This document shows, in pieces, positions 1 through 9,507 of a DNA stretch of 64,000 nt. The position numbers were made by a program, and so were the translations under genes. The notes under the pieces are model-generated. The model did no database searches. It was not told the origin of the DNA and saw only the letters and a list, made by a program, of their open reading frames with translations. How positions within the stretch are numbered: position 1 is the first letter of the stretch; the number at the start of each line of letters is the position of its first letter. This stretch comes from Microbacterium marinilacus (lineage in GTDB: Bacteria; Actinomycetota; Actinomycetes; Actinomycetales; Microbacteriaceae): positions 43,127-107,126 of the forward strand of contig NZ_JAIJZW010000001.1 of NCBI RefSeq assembly GCF_019753765.1, written 5' to 3'.

Positions 1-48
1 CCTAGCCGGTGTGGGTGGGGCCGCCCGCCTTTCTGCTGCTCGGACGCC

Positions 49-75
49 GACCCGCGTCGCCGGACGACGCGGGTC
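49..75. terminator. GC-rich hairpin upstream of the fructose operon
   Basis: A 10-bp perfect inverted repeat (GACCCGCGTC / GACGCGGGTC) with a 7-nt loop. No T-tract follows on either strand. It probably ends transcription of a gene lying left of the window. Bases 1-151 hold no credible gene. Confidence 0.5.
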
Positions 76-87
76 GGCTCCGAATCT

Positions 88-135
88 TCGACTGTGTTGT
101 TTTCTGTGGGAATCGGTTGTATCTTCTCCTTGTCC
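88..135 (+). promoter_or_regulatory. AT-rich promoter/operator region of the fructose operon
   Basis: This is the only AT-rich stretch before the DeoR-type gene (TGTGTTGTTTTCTGTG, then GGTTGTATC). Such islands in GC-rich actinobacterial DNA usually mark a promoter and regulator site. I cannot fix -35/-10 hexamers confidently. An autoregulated DeoR/FruR site here is inference. Confidence 0.3.
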
Positions 136-151
136 GGCAACGAGGAGGGCC

Positions 152-928
152 ATGTACGCGACGGAGCGCAGAGAGTTCATCGAGCGCGTGCTGCAGGACG
201 AGCAGCGCGTCGCAGTCGCCGACCTCTCGGAGCGTCTCGGGGTCACCACCGAGACCGTCCGCCGAGACCTCGCGGTGCTGGAGGACGCGGGCGCCCTGCG
301 CCGTGTGCACGGGGGAGCGGTGGCCTCCGACCGCGGCAGCGCCGCGGAGACCGACCTGCGCGAACGCCTCGCCCGCGGCGGTGCCGCGAAGCGCGCGATC
401 GCCGAGCGCGCGATCGCCGCGCTCGGGGCCTCGTTCACCGGCTCGGTGCTGCTGGACGCCGGCACCACGACGTCCGCGCTCGCCGACTTGCTGCCCGCTC
501 GCGCGGGCGCCGACATCCGCGTCGTGACGCACTCGGTCGTGCTCGCCGCGGCACTCACCACCGCGGGCGTGGCCGAGGTCACCACGATCGGCGGACGCGT
601 GCGCGGCGTCACGGGCGCGGCCGTCGGCGCCGGCACCGTGGCCGCGATCGACGCGCTGCGGCCCGACATCGCGTTCGTCGGGGTCAACGGGCTCTCCGCC
701 GGCTTCGGCGCCAGCACCCCCGACCCCGAGGAGGCCGATGTCAAGCGCGCCATCGTCCGCGCCGCCCGGCGGGTGGTGCTGCTCGCCGACCGCACCAAGT
801 TCGAGGTCGAGTCGCTGCGGCGGTTCGCCGGCCTCGACGAGGTCGACGTGCTCGTGACGGACGCCGCGCCCAGCGGCGCGCTCGCCGACGCGCTGGCCGT
901 CGCCGACGTGGAGGTATGGGTCGCATGA
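152..928 (+). CDS. DeoR-family transcriptional regulator of the fructose operon
   Basis: 258 aa, the usual DeoR length. Residues 1-57 form the DeoR winged helix (SERLGVTTETVRRDLAVLE, then LRRVHGGA). The rest is the sugar-phosphate sensor domain, with DAGTTTSALADLLP and ADRTKFEVE, as in GlpR/FruR/LacR relatives. The ATG at 152 follows a GAGGAGGG ribosome site and gives the family N-terminus (MYATERREFI). The stop overlaps the fruK start (ATGA), so the genes are co-translated. By family analogy it represses this operon and is relieved by fructose 1-phosphate; the effector is inferred from the neighbours. Confidence 0.9.
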   Translation: MYATERREFIERVLQDEQRVAVADLSERLGVTTETVRRDLAVLEDAGALRRVHGGAVASDRGSAAETDLRERLARGGAAKRAIAERAIAALGASFTGSVLLDAGTTTSALADLLPARAGADIRVVTHSVVLAAALTTAGVAEVTTIGGRVRGVTGAAVGAGTVAAIDALRPDIAFVGVNGLSAGFGASTPDPEEADVKRAIVRAARRVVLLADRTKFEVESLRRFAGLDEVDVLVTDAAPSGALADALAVADVEVWVA

Positions 929-1920
929 TCGTCACGCTCACGATGAACCCCGCCGTCGACCGCACCATCCTGCTCGACGAGCCTCTCGTCCCCGGAGAGG
1001 TGCAGCAGGCGCGCTCCGCGCGCGAGGACGCCGGGGGCAAGGGCGTCAACGTGGCCCGCGTGCTCGCCGCCGCGGGAGCCCCCGTCACGGCCGTGCTGCC
1101 CCTCGCCGTCGACGACCCGTACGCGGCGCTGCTCGAGGACCTGCCGGTGCGCGCGGTGCCGATCGCCGGGCACGCCCGCGTCAACCTGGCGATCACGGAC
1201 GCGGACGGCGAGACCACCAAGGTCAACCTGCCCGGTGCCGGCGTCGGGGCCGCCGAGACCGCAGAGCTCATCGACGCGGTCGTCGCCGCCTGCGACGGCG
1301 CCGCCTGGCTCGCGCTGTGCGGATCGCTCCCGCCCGGCGTGCCGTCGGACTTCTACGTCGACGTCGCGCTCGCCGTGCGCGCCCGTGCCGAGCGGCCGCC
1401 GCGGATCGCCGTCGACACCTCCGGCCAGGCGCTGGTCGAGGCGGTCGCCTCGGGGGCCGTCGACCTCGTCAAGCCCAACGACGACGAGCTGATCGACCTC
1501 GTGATCGGGCTGATGCGCACCCTCCGCCCGTTGCCCGCCGAGGAGGCGTCGCGGATCGCCGCCGGCATGCGCCGAGACGTCGCGTCCGCCCCGGACGCGG
1601 TGCGCGGCCTCGTCGACGCCGTCGTGCCGCATCAGGTGCGCGCCGCGCTCGTGACGCTGGGCGGGGCGGGAGCGGTGCTCGCCGACTCCGACGGCGCCTG
1701 GATCGCGACGCCGCCGCCCACCGAGGTGCGAAGCACCGTCGGGGCGGGAGACAGCGCCCTCGCCGGGTACCTGCTCGCCGACCTCGCCGGCGGCGACGCC
1801 GCGGCGAGGCTGCGCTCCGCGATCCGTCACGGTTCGGCGACCGCGGCGCTGCCCGGCACCCAGCTCGCCACCCCGGCCGATCTTCCCGCCGGGGACATCC
1901 CCGTTCGCCCCCTGAACTGA
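925..1920 (+). CDS. fruK: 1-phosphofructokinase (PfkB family)
   Basis: 331 aa. Phosphorylates fructose 1-phosphate to fructose 1,6-bisphosphate, the second step after PTS uptake. It shows the PfkB signatures: N-terminal MNPAVDRT, GGKGVNVARVL near residues 37-47, VKPNDDEL near 182-189, and the ATP/catalytic motif GAGDSALAGY at 273-282, with Asp276 the expected base. The ATG at 925 overlaps the upstream TGA; an in-frame ATG at 916 (MGRM...) is the alternative. A GTG-started PTS gene follows 58 bp downstream. Confidence 0.93.
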   Translation: MIVTLTMNPAVDRTILLDEPLVPGEVQQARSAREDAGGKGVNVARVLAAAGAPVTAVLPLAVDDPYAALLEDLPVRAVPIAGHARVNLAITDADGETTKVNLPGAGVGAAETAELIDAVVAACDGAAWLALCGSLPPGVPSDFYVDVALAVRARAERPPRIAVDTSGQALVEAVASGAVDLVKPNDDELIDLVIGLMRTLRPLPAEEASRIAAGMRRDVASAPDAVRGLVDAVVPHQVRAALVTLGGAGAVLADSDGAWIATPPPTEVRSTVGAGDSALAGYLLADLAGGDAAARLRSAIRHGSATAALPGTQLATPADLPAGDIPVRPLN

Positions 1921-1978
1921 ACCCGCGTCGCCGGTGGCTCCGGCCCCGGCGCACCCGCCACACCCTCGAGGAGGAGAA

Positions 1979-4042
1979 GTGTCCACCACCACCCCGTCCA
2001 CCATCACCGCGAGGCTCGTGAGCCTCGACGAGGACCTCGGGCCAGACAAGCAGAGCGTGCTGCGCGCTCTCGCGGCGCGGTTCGTCGCCGAAGGACGAGC
2101 CACCGACGCCGACGCGCTCTACGACGCCGCCTGGGCGCGCGAGCAGCAGGACGCCACGGGTCTGCCGGGCGGCATCGCCATCCCGCACGCGAAGAGCGCG
2201 GTCGTCACGCAGGCATCGCTCGCCTTCGCCCGGCTGGCACCCGGCGTCGACTTCGGCGCCGAGGACGAGCCGAGCGACATCGTCTTCATGATCGCCGCCC
2301 CCGACACCGCGGCGCAGGAGCACCTCGCGGTGCTGTCGTCGCTCGCCCGCAACCTGATGGACGAGGACTTCCTCGCGGCGCTGCGCGGCGCAGGCGACGC
2401 CGAGGAGGTCGTCGGGATCGTCCGCTCGGCCATCGGCGAGACCGATGCGGCGGAGCCGGCGCCCGCCGGGGCGACCTCGGCCCCGGCTGCGGCCCCGGCC
2501 GCGTCGTCCGCCCCGGTCGGGGGAGACGCGCTGCTCGTCGACGGCCGGCCGGCGCGCATCGTGGCCGTCACGGCGTGCGCGACCGGCATCGCCCACACCT
2601 ATATGGCCGCGGACGCGCTCGCCGCGGCCGCCAAGAAGGCCGGCGTCGACTTCCACGTCGAGCCGCAGGGCTCCAGCGGGTACGCCGCAATCGACCCGGA
2701 TATCATCGCGGCGGCCGACGCCGTCGTGTTCGCGGTCGACGTGGACGTGCGCGAGCCCCAGCGGTTCGCGGGCAAGCCGGTGATCCGCCGCGCGGTGAAG
2801 GCGGGCATCGAGCACCCGGCCGAGCTGCTCGGGCTCGCGACCGCTGCGGCCGCCGACCCCTCAGCCGAGCGCGTGAGCGGAAGCGCGGCGGCGTCCGATC
2901 GCGGCCCCGCGCAGGCGGAGTCGTTCGGGGCGCGTATCCAGCGCATCCTGCTCACCGGCGTCTCGTACATGATCCCCTTCGTCGCGGGCGGCGGCCTGCT
3001 GCTCGCGCTGGGGTTCCTGCTCGGCGGGTACCGGATCGATGCCGTGGCGAACCAGATCGCGGTCGAGAACGCGCTGTGGAACCTGCCCGAGGGCGGGCTG
3101 CTGCAGTACCTCGGCGCCGTGTCGTTCTCGATCGGCGGCATCTCGATGGGCTTCCTCGTGCCCGCGCTCGCCGGCTACATCGCGTTCGCGATCGCCGACC
3201 GTCCCGGCATCGCCCCGGGCTTCGTCGCGGGATCCGTCGCGCTGCTGACCAGCGCGGGCTTCATCGGCGGCATCGTGGGCGGCCTGCTCGCCGGCCTCGC
3301 GGCCTGGTGGCTCGGCTCGCTCACCGTGCCGCGGTGGCTGCGCGGCCTGATGCCGGTGGTCATCATCCCGCTGCTCGGATCGCTGTTCGCCAGCGGACTG
3401 CTGGTGCTGTTCCTCGGGGCGCCGATCGCCGCCCTCATGGGATCCCTCACGGACGGACTCAACGGGCTGGCGGCCTCGGGCCTCCTGCCGTTGGTCGGCA
3501 TCATCCTGGGCCTGATGATGTGCTTCGACCTCGGCGGGCCGATCAACAAGGTGGCGTACTCGTTCGCCGTGGCGGGCCTCGGCGCCGCATCGGAGGGCAA
3601 CCCGGTGCCGTACTACATCATGGCGGCCGTGATGGCGGCGGGCATGGTGCCGCCGCTGATGATGGCGTTCGCCTCGACGGTGCTCGACCGCGACGGGTTC
3701 AGCGCGCCCGAGCGGGAGAACGGCAAGGCGGCCTGGCTGCTCGGACTGTCGTTCATCTCCGAGGGCGCGATCCCGTTCGCCGCCGCGGACCCGCTGCGCG
3801 TCATCCCCGCCTCGATGCTGGGCGGCGCGGTGACCGGCTTCCTGAGCATGCTGTTCCTGGTCGGATCGAAGGCCCCGCACGGCGGCGCCTTCGTGTTCTT
3901 CGCGATCGACCCGCTCTGGGGCTTCGCCGTGGCGCTGATCGCCGGCGTGCTCGTCGGAGGCTTCGCCGTCGTCGCTCTCAAGCGCTTCGCGCGCCGGCGC
4001 GTGGCCGAGCCCGAGCGCGAGCGCGAGGCCGTCGCCGCCTGA
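1979..4042 (+). CDS. fruA: PTS fructose transporter subunit EIIABC
   Basis: 687 aa with fused domains in the order IIA-IIB-IIC. IIA spans about 1-150 with its phospho-His in GIAIPHAK (His70). An Ala/Pro linker (about 158-182) leads to IIB, with the phospho-Cys in VTACATGIAHT (Cys200). IIC runs from about 315 to 665 with multiple membrane spans and motifs such as GGPINKVAYSFA and EGAIPFAAADP. It imports fructose and releases fructose 1-phosphate in the cytosol for FruK. GTG at 1979 is chosen because GAGGAGGAG lies directly before it and the upstream in-frame residues are not family-like. Last gene of the operon; no HPr gene is seen here. Confidence 0.93.
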   Translation: MSTTTPSTITARLVSLDEDLGPDKQSVLRALAARFVAEGRATDADALYDAAWAREQQDATGLPGGIAIPHAKSAVVTQASLAFARLAPGVDFGAEDEPSDIVFMIAAPDTAAQEHLAVLSSLARNLMDEDFLAALRGAGDAEEVVGIVRSAIGETDAAEPAPAGATSAPAAAPAASSAPVGGDALLVDGRPARIVAVTACATGIAHTYMAADALAAAAKKAGVDFHVEPQGSSGYAAIDPDIIAAADAVVFAVDVDVREPQRFAGKPVIRRAVKAGIEHPAELLGLATAAAADPSAERVSGSAAASDRGPAQAESFGARIQRILLTGVSYMIPFVAGGGLLLALGFLLGGYRIDAVANQIAVENALWNLPEGGLLQYLGAVSFSIGGISMGFLVPALAGYIAFAIADRPGIAPGFVAGSVALLTSAGFIGGIVGGLLAGLAAWWLGSLTVPRWLRGLMPVVIIPLLGSLFASGLLVLFLGAPIAALMGSLTDGLNGLAASGLLPLVGIILGLMMCFDLGGPINKVAYSFAVAGLGAASEGNPVPYYIMAAVMAAGMVPPLMMAFASTVLDRDGFSAPERENGKAAWLLGLSFISEGAIPFAAADPLRVIPASMLGGAVTGFLSMLFLVGSKAPHGGAFVFFAIDPLWGFAVALIAGVLVGGFAVVALKRFARRRVAEPEREREAVAA

Positions 4043-4179
4043 CCCGCCTCGGGCGCGCTGCGCCCTGGCACGGAGATGCCGTCTTCTTCGGACAGTCCCG
4101 TCGGGATTCATCCGTGGAAGGCGGCATTCCCGTCGTCAGAGCATGGAACCTCGGCGCGAATCGCTCGCTGTTATCGACG

Positions 4180-4215
4180 GAGACGGCCCGGCCCCGAAAG
4201 GGACCGGGCCGTCTC
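4180..4215. terminator. Bidirectional terminator hairpin
   Basis: Perfect 12-bp stem GAGACGGCCCGG / CCGGGCCGTCTC around a loop containing CCCCGAAAGGG. It lies between the convergent fruA and YhgE-like genes, 10 bp from the latter's stop. It belongs to a set of look-alike hairpins in the window (see findings). Confidence 0.75.
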
Positions 4216-4224
4216 GCGTGCCGG

Positions 4225-6687
4225 CTAGGCGGGGGAGCCGGCGAGCAGCGCCTTGGTCGACACCGTGCGCCGCCGCGCGACCGCGAGGATCGTCACGATG
4301 AACGCCAGCACAGCCCAGACGATCAGCCCGGCGACGGCACCGCCCGTGCCGCCGGCATCCGTCACGGCACCGAGCAGCGCCCGGTACGCGGGCGCCGTGG
4401 GAAGGGCGCCCGACAGCTGAGACAGCCAGCCGGGGAGGGTCGAGACGATGCCGGTCGCCAGCGCGACCGCCCCGACGAGCGCCGCCACCCAACGGCCCGC
4501 GCCGCCGAGCACGGCGACCAGCGCCTGGTGCACTGCGGCGAACGCGACGCCGATCAGTGCGCAGAGGCCGAACAGCGTCCAGGCAGTGCCCGCCTCGTAG
4601 CCGCCCACCGCCTGGATCACCGCCGCGACCAGCACTCCCTGCACCGCGCCGACCAGCGCGGCCGGCAGCAGCGCGCCGCCCGCGAGCAGCACCGAGGCGC
4701 GCCGCGAGGTGAGCGCTCGCGCCGTGACCGAGCGCAGCGCCACGAACGTCGCGAGGCCGCCGAACCACAGCACGATCGCGGCGAGCAGGGGGATCGCCGA
4801 CGCTCCGAACATCGTCACGCCCGTGCCGGACGAGGCCGAGACCGGGTCGGCGACGACGGTGGCGATGTCATCCGCCTCGTCCTCGGTGTACGTCGGGATC
4901 TGCTCGGTCGCCTCGTCGAGGCCGCTCGCCAGCTCGCGCGTGCCGTTCCAGAGCTCGCCGATGCCCGAGCCGAGCTGCGACGTGCCGTCGGCCAGCTCGC
5001 CCGCGCCGGTGGAGAGCGACCCGGCGCCCGTGCTCAGCTCGCCCGCGCCGCTGGCGAGCTGGGACGTCCCGGTCGCCAGACCGCTCGCGCCGGTCGCCAG
5101 CTGGCCGGCACCGTCCGACAGCTGCGAGGCGCCGCCGGCGGCCTGAGCCGCGCCATCGGCCAGCTGCGAGGCGCCGCCCGAGAGCTCGCCCGCGCCGTCG
5201 GAGAGGCCGCTCGCCCCGGACGCGAGCTCGCCGGCACCCGACGAGAGCGCGGTGGCGCCCGTGGCGAGCTGGTCGGCGCCGGACGCGAGCTCACCCGCCC
5301 CGGCCGCCGCCTCGTCCCCGCCGTCGGCGAGCTGCGTGAGGCCCGAGGCGAGCTCACCCGCCCCGGCCGCCGCGGTCCGCAGCTGCGTGGCGATGCCGGC
5401 CGGCAGCTGGGCGGCGAGGGCTCCCACGCCGTCGGAGACCTGGGTCGCCCCGCCCGACAGGTCAGTCGCTCCGCCGGCCGTCGCGGCGAGCTGTGCGCAG
5501 AACTGCTCCGCGCCGCCGGCCGCCGCGCACTGCTGCGACAGCTGGTCGAGCCCCGTCGCGAGCCCGGCCACGCCTTCCGCGACGCCTGCCGCGCCCGTGG
5601 TGAGCTCCGCGGGCACCAGACCGTCGCGCTCGATCGTCGCCGCGCCGTTCTCGAGGCCGGTGGCGATCTCCGTGGCTCCCGCCGCGGCGTCGCGCGTGCC
5701 GCTCGCGAGCGTGCCGACGCCGTCGGCGAGCCCGGCGGCCCCGTCGGCCACACCCGAGGCGCCGCCGGCGAGGTCGGCCGCACCGCCGGAGAGCTCGTTC
5801 GCCCCGCCCGACAGCTGGCCCGCGCCGTCGGCGAGCTGCGAGGCGCCGCCCGCGAGGCCGCCGGCGCCGTCTGCGACGCCGTTCACGCCGGTGGCGAGCT
5901 CGGCCGCGCCGTCCGCCACGCCCGAGGCGCCGGTGGAGAGCTCCCCGGCACCGCTCGCGAGCTGGCCGGCGCCGTCGGCGAGCGATCCCGCTCCGGTCCC
6001 CAGCTGGCCCGCGCCGTCGGCGAGCTGCGAGGCTCCGTCTGCCAGCGAGGTCGCGCCGTCGCGCGCCTCGCCGGCGCCGTCGGCGAGCTGCGAGGCGCCG
6101 TCGGCGGCCTCGCCCAGCTGCTCGTTGAGCGTGGTGAAGCCGATCAGCACGTTCGACAGCGTCGCCTCCGAGAGCATCTGCCCCATGGAGGCGGTGGCGA
6201 CCGACGCGATCTGATCGGTGATCGCCTGGTCGACCAGTCGCGCGTCGGGCGCGGTCACGACCTGGATCGTCGCCTGCTCGGGCTCCTCGTCCTCGCCTGA
6301 CAGCCTCTGGCCCGATGACGTGGCGGCGGCGGAGAACTCCTCGGGGATCGTCACGACAGCCTGGTAGGTGCCGTCGTCCAGGCCCTCCGCCGCGTCCTCC
6401 TCGTTCGACAGCACCCACGTGAGGTTGCTGTCGATGTCGTCGGAGCCCTCCACGAGCCCCGCCGAGAGCTGGCGCCCCAGCGGGGTGTACTGGTCCTGGA
6501 TCGTGACCGGCTCGTCGAGGTTGACGATCGCCGCGGTCATGTTGTCGAGCCGCTCGGTCGGGTTGTAGAGCGCCGCGACCAGCACTCCGCCCACGAGCGC
6601 GGGCAGCAGCAGGACGCCGACGAGGGTGAGCCAGGTCACGGGCTTCGCGCTGCGGGCGCGCTCGATGCCGGTCTGAAGGAAGGTCAT
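4225..6687 (-). CDS. YhgE/Pip-family membrane protein with long heptad-repeat domain
   Basis: 820 aa. One N-terminal membrane span (about 20-42) is followed by an extracytoplasmic region with the YhgE/Pip N-terminal look (YNPTERLDNMTAAIVNLDEP, LTWVLSNEEDAAEGL, YQAVVTIPEEFS). Residues about 186-590 are a continuous seven-residue repeat of the type GASQLAD/GAGQLAS, predicted to form an extended rod. At least five hydrophobic spans occupy 620-820. The family (Pip phage-receptor, YhgE, EsaA relatives) is linked to surface or secretion roles; the substrate here is unknown. The ATG overlaps the stop of the MMPL gene (ATGA), so the two are translationally coupled and probably work together at the envelope. 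Confidence 0.8.
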   Translation of the reverse strand: MTFLQTGIERARSAKPVTWLTLVGVLLLPALVGGVLVAALYNPTERLDNMTAAIVNLDEPVTIQDQYTPLGRQLSAGLVEGSDDIDSNLTWVLSNEEDAAEGLDDGTYQAVVTIPEEFSAAATSSGQRLSGEDEEPEQATIQVVTAPDARLVDQAITDQIASVATASMGQMLSEATLSNVLIGFTTLNEQLGEAADGASQLADGAGEARDGATSLADGASQLADGAGQLGTGAGSLADGAGQLASGAGELSTGASGVADGAAELATGVNGVADGAGGLAGGASQLADGAGQLSGGANELSGGAADLAGGASGVADGAAGLADGVGTLASGTRDAAAGATEIATGLENGAATIERDGLVPAELTTGAAGVAEGVAGLATGLDQLSQQCAAAGGAEQFCAQLAATAGGATDLSGGATQVSDGVGALAAQLPAGIATQLRTAAAGAGELASGLTQLADGGDEAAAGAGELASGADQLATGATALSSGAGELASGASGLSDGAGELSGGASQLADGAAQAAGGASQLSDGAGQLATGASGLATGTSQLASGAGELSTGAGSLSTGAGELADGTSQLGSGIGELWNGTRELASGLDEATEQIPTYTEDEADDIATVVADPVSASSGTGVTMFGASAIPLLAAIVLWFGGLATFVALRSVTARALTSRRASVLLAGGALLPAALVGAVQGVLVAAVIQAVGGYEAGTAWTLFGLCALIGVAFAAVHQALVAVLGGAGRWVAALVGAVALATGIVSTLPGWLSQLSGALPTAPAYRALLGAVTDAGGTGGAVAGLIVWAVLAFIVTILAVARRRTVSTKALLAGSPA
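4920..6130 (-). repeat. 21-bp-period coding repeat (heptad array)
   Basis: Degenerate tandem units of 21 bp encode the seven-residue G-A-x-x-L-x-x pattern for roughly 400 residues. Units differ from each other, so this is protein periodicity rather than a recent DNA expansion. The same repetition opens long, meaningless frames on the opposite strand. Confidence 0.85.
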
Positions 6688-9476
6688 GCGTTCACCTCGG
6701 AGAGGGCGTGGGCGGTCGAGGAAGGGGAGGAGGTGCCGACGGACACGGAGCGGGGGTCATCCCAGCCCGCGTCGGCGAGCAGCCCGCGGATCGTGCCGGA
6801 GTCGGATCCCGTCAGCACGACGGTCAGCGGGGTGGGTTCGAGGGAGCGTCGCGCGTCGCGCAGGACGGCGGCCACCTGGTCGCGCTCGGCGGGGTCGATC
6901 GCATCGGCGCCGTCCACTACCAGCAGCCGTGTGCCGCCTCTGGCGGCGAGCCTGACCGCGCGGGCCGGCTCGTCGGATCCGGGCCCGCCCTGACCCAGCA
7001 GGGCGAGGCCGACGTGCGTGCGCACCCATGCCGCGCGTCCCGGGAGCAGATGCCCCGCCACGCGCAGCAGCCCGTCGCTCGCGGGGGTGCGACCCGCGAC
7101 GGCGAGCCCGACCGCTCGGGCGGATCGCGGGTCGGCCGACGTGACGACCAGCGCCTCGCCCGGCTCGGCACGGAACGTGGCGCCCGACGCGAGCACGACG
7201 TCGTCGGCGGCGACCTCGAGCCCCTCCGCGGCGACCACCGCGGTGCTGGCCGGTTCCGGCCAGTCGGCCAGGGCGCGCTCGCGCTCGACGGCCTCTCCCT
7301 CGATGTCGAAGTGGGGGAGGAGCCGGTCGAGCCACTTCGGCATCCACCAGGCCTTGTCTCCCAGCAGAGCCATCACGGCGGGCACGAGGGTCATCCGCAC
7401 CACGAACGCGTCGACCGCGATGCCCACGGCCAGCGCGAGCGCGATCGGCTTCAGATTGGAGTCGCCCTCGGGCACGAACGCGGCGAACACGGCGAACATG
7501 ATCACCGCCGCCGCCGTCACCACGCGGGCAGACGCGGTGAAGCCCGAGCGCACGGCGTCGACCGCGACGTCGCGGGTGGCTCCGAGCCGGCGGGCGGCGT
7601 GCACGAAGTCCTCGCGCATGCGGGAGACGAGGAACACCTCGTAGTCCATCGCCAGGCCGAACAGCACGCCCATCACGACGATCGGCATGAACGCGATGAT
7701 GGGCCCCGTGCGGGTCACGTGCAGCAGGTCGGCGCCCCAGCCCCACGAGAACACCGCGGCCACGACCCCGAACGCGGCGAGGATCGACAGCAGGTAGCCG
7801 AGCGCCGCCTTCAACGGCACCCAGATCGAGCGGAACACGATCATCAGCAGGATGAACGACAGGCCGACGACGAAGATCCCGAACGGCACCAGCGCCGCGC
7901 CCAGGCGGTCGGAGATGTCGATGCCGACCGCGGTCGATCCGGTGATCTTCAGATCGATGCCGTACTCGTCGAGCCACTCGTCGTGATGCGACCGCAGCTC
8001 GCGCACCAGATCGCTCGTCGCGGGGTCGTCCGGACCGGTCTCGGGCACGACCTGCACGATGCCGGTGTCGGCGGTCTCGTTCGGGGTCGCCAGGGCGACC
8101 TCCTTGACGCCGTCGATCGCCTCGACCTCTTCCTTCAGGTCGTCCATGAGGCCGACGGGATCGGTGGAGGTGACGATCGTGCCGGTCAGGATGAGCGGGC
8201 CGTTGAAGCCGGCTCCGAAGTGCTCTGACGTGAGGTCGTAGCCGATGCGCGCCTCGTTGTCCTTCGGCAGCACGCCGGCGTTGGGCAGGGCGAGGGCCAG
8301 GCTGCCCACGGGCGCCGCCAGCAGCCCGAGCCCGAGCACCACCGCGACCGTCGTGACGATCGGGTGGCGGGTGACGCCCCCGACCCAGCGGGCGGCGAAG
8401 CCGCGACGCGGCGTCGCCTCCCGGCCCTTGCGCGCGCGGCGCGGTCGCGGCGCGCGGCCGGTCGCGCGGTGCCCCACGAAGCCCAGCACGGCCGGGGTGA
8501 GGGTGACGGCGATCAGCACGGCGACCGCGACGGCCACGGCTGCCGCGATGCCCATCGTGGTGAGGAAGGGGATGCCCGCGAACCCGAGCCCGACCAGCGC
8601 GATCAGCACGGTGACGCCGGCGAACACGACGGCGGAGCCGGCGGTGCCGGTCGCGCGACCTGCGGACTCCTCCGGGTCCATGCCGTCGCGCACCTGGTCC
8701 TGATGTCGCGCGGCGATGAACAGGGCGTAGTCGATGCCGACGGCGAGGCCGAGCATCAGCGCCAGCATCGGCGTGGTCGCCGACACCGTGGCCCACTGGG
8801 TGGCCGCGAGGATGCCGAGCATCGAGACGCCGACGCCGATGAGCGCCACGCCCAACGGCAGACCCGCGAGCACGAACGAGCGGAACGTGACGATCAGGAC
8901 GAGCAGCGCGATGATGACGCCGACGGCCTCCGTCAGGGTGATCGTGGGCAGTTCGGTCGCGAACAGCTCGCCGCCGAGGGCCACCTGCGAACCATCGGGC
9001 AGCTCGTCGATGAGCCCGTCGACGACCTCGTGGAGCGCCTCCTTGTCGTCGTCGGTGATGTCGGTCATCGTGCCCTCGAACTGCAGGCGCGTGATCGCGG
9101 CGGTGTCGTCGTCCGACACCATGCCGGTCACCATCTCGTCGTACGGCGACGTGACGCTCGAGACGCCGTCGACGTCCTCCAGCTCCGCGACGATGTCCTC
9201 GATCGGGTCGCGGTAGGCGGCGTCGGTCACGTCGTCGCCGTCGGCGGCCACGACGATGAACTGCGCGCTCGTTCCCGACACCTGCGGGAAGGTGCGGTTG
9301 AGCTGCGACAGGCCCTCTTGGGCCTCGGTGCCGGGGATGGAGAAGGAGTTGTCGAAGCCCTTGTTCAGCCCCGCGGCTGCGCCGCCGACGGCGGCGAGGA
9401 TGAGGAGCCATCCGATGAGCACGCGCCAGGAGTGGCGGAACGACCAGCGGCCGAGCGTGTAGAGCAGGGTGGACAC
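6684..9476 (-). CDS. MMPL-family (RND-type) exporter with a C-terminal ABC-like degenerate domain
   Basis: 930 aa. Two repeats of one span plus a five-span bundle, each carrying the proton-relay Asp-Tyr pair (LAVGIDYALFIAARHQD; FGLAMDYEVFLVSRM). MMPL proteins export lipids, siderophores or drugs. Residues about 737-930 are additional and cytosolic; they resemble an ABC ATPase without its P-loop (see findings). The start is GTG at 9476, because GGAGG lies 6 nt before it and STLLYTLGRWSFRHSWRVL is the family N-terminus; the longer upstream frame is not coding-like. Divergent from a TetR gene over shared operators, which suggests drug- or lipid-inducible expression. Confidence 0.88.
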   Translation of the reverse strand: MSTLLYTLGRWSFRHSWRVLIGWLLILAAVGGAAAGLNKGFDNSFSIPGTEAQEGLSQLNRTFPQVSGTSAQFIVVAADGDDVTDAAYRDPIEDIVAELEDVDGVSSVTSPYDEMVTGMVSDDDTAAITRLQFEGTMTDITDDDKEALHEVVDGLIDELPDGSQVALGGELFATELPTITLTEAVGVIIALLVLIVTFRSFVLAGLPLGVALIGVGVSMLGILAATQWATVSATTPMLALMLGLAVGIDYALFIAARHQDQVRDGMDPEESAGRATGTAGSAVVFAGVTVLIALVGLGFAGIPFLTTMGIAAAVAVAVAVLIAVTLTPAVLGFVGHRATGRAPRPRRARKGREATPRRGFAARWVGGVTRHPIVTTVAVVLGLGLLAAPVGSLALALPNAGVLPKDNEARIGYDLTSEHFGAGFNGPLILTGTIVTSTDPVGLMDDLKEEVEAIDGVKEVALATPNETADTGIVQVVPETGPDDPATSDLVRELRSHHDEWLDEYGIDLKITGSTAVGIDISDRLGAALVPFGIFVVGLSFILLMIVFRSIWVPLKAALGYLLSILAAFGVVAAVFSWGWGADLLHVTRTGPIIAFMPIVVMGVLFGLAMDYEVFLVSRMREDFVHAARRLGATRDVAVDAVRSGFTASARVVTAAAVIMFAVFAAFVPEGDSNLKPIALALAVGIAVDAFVVRMTLVPAVMALLGDKAWWMPKWLDRLLPHFDIEGEAVERERALADWPEPASTAVVAAEGLEVAADDVVLASGATFRAEPGEALVVTSADPRSARAVGLAVAGRTPASDGLLRVAGHLLPGRAAWVRTHVGLALLGQGGPGSDEPARAVRLAARGGTRLLVVDGADAIDPAERDQVAAVLRDARRSLEPTPLTVVLTGSDSGTIRGLLADAGWDDPRSVSVGTSSPSSTAHALSEVNA

Positions 9477-9507
9477 AGGCGCCTCCGATGGGGGAACGAC
9501 GAATTTC

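Noticed and set aside
4920..6130. Possible CRISPR array or satellite DNA
   Set aside because: No constant repeat with unique spacers; the 21-bp period is coding heptads in a continuous frame. No CRISPR array or cas gene was seen anywhere in the window.
5252..6214. Pro/Ser/Ala repeat protein opposite the heptad gene
   Set aside because: Periodic antisense of the heptad repeat; composition (A-P-S only) is unlike a real protein.
2575..6300. Very long plus-strand open frame across the fruA 3' end and the YhgE-like gene
   Set aside because: It is an Arg/Gly/Ala-rich shadow produced by high GC and the 21-bp coding repeat; no start signal and no recognisable motif, while the overlapping genes are clear.
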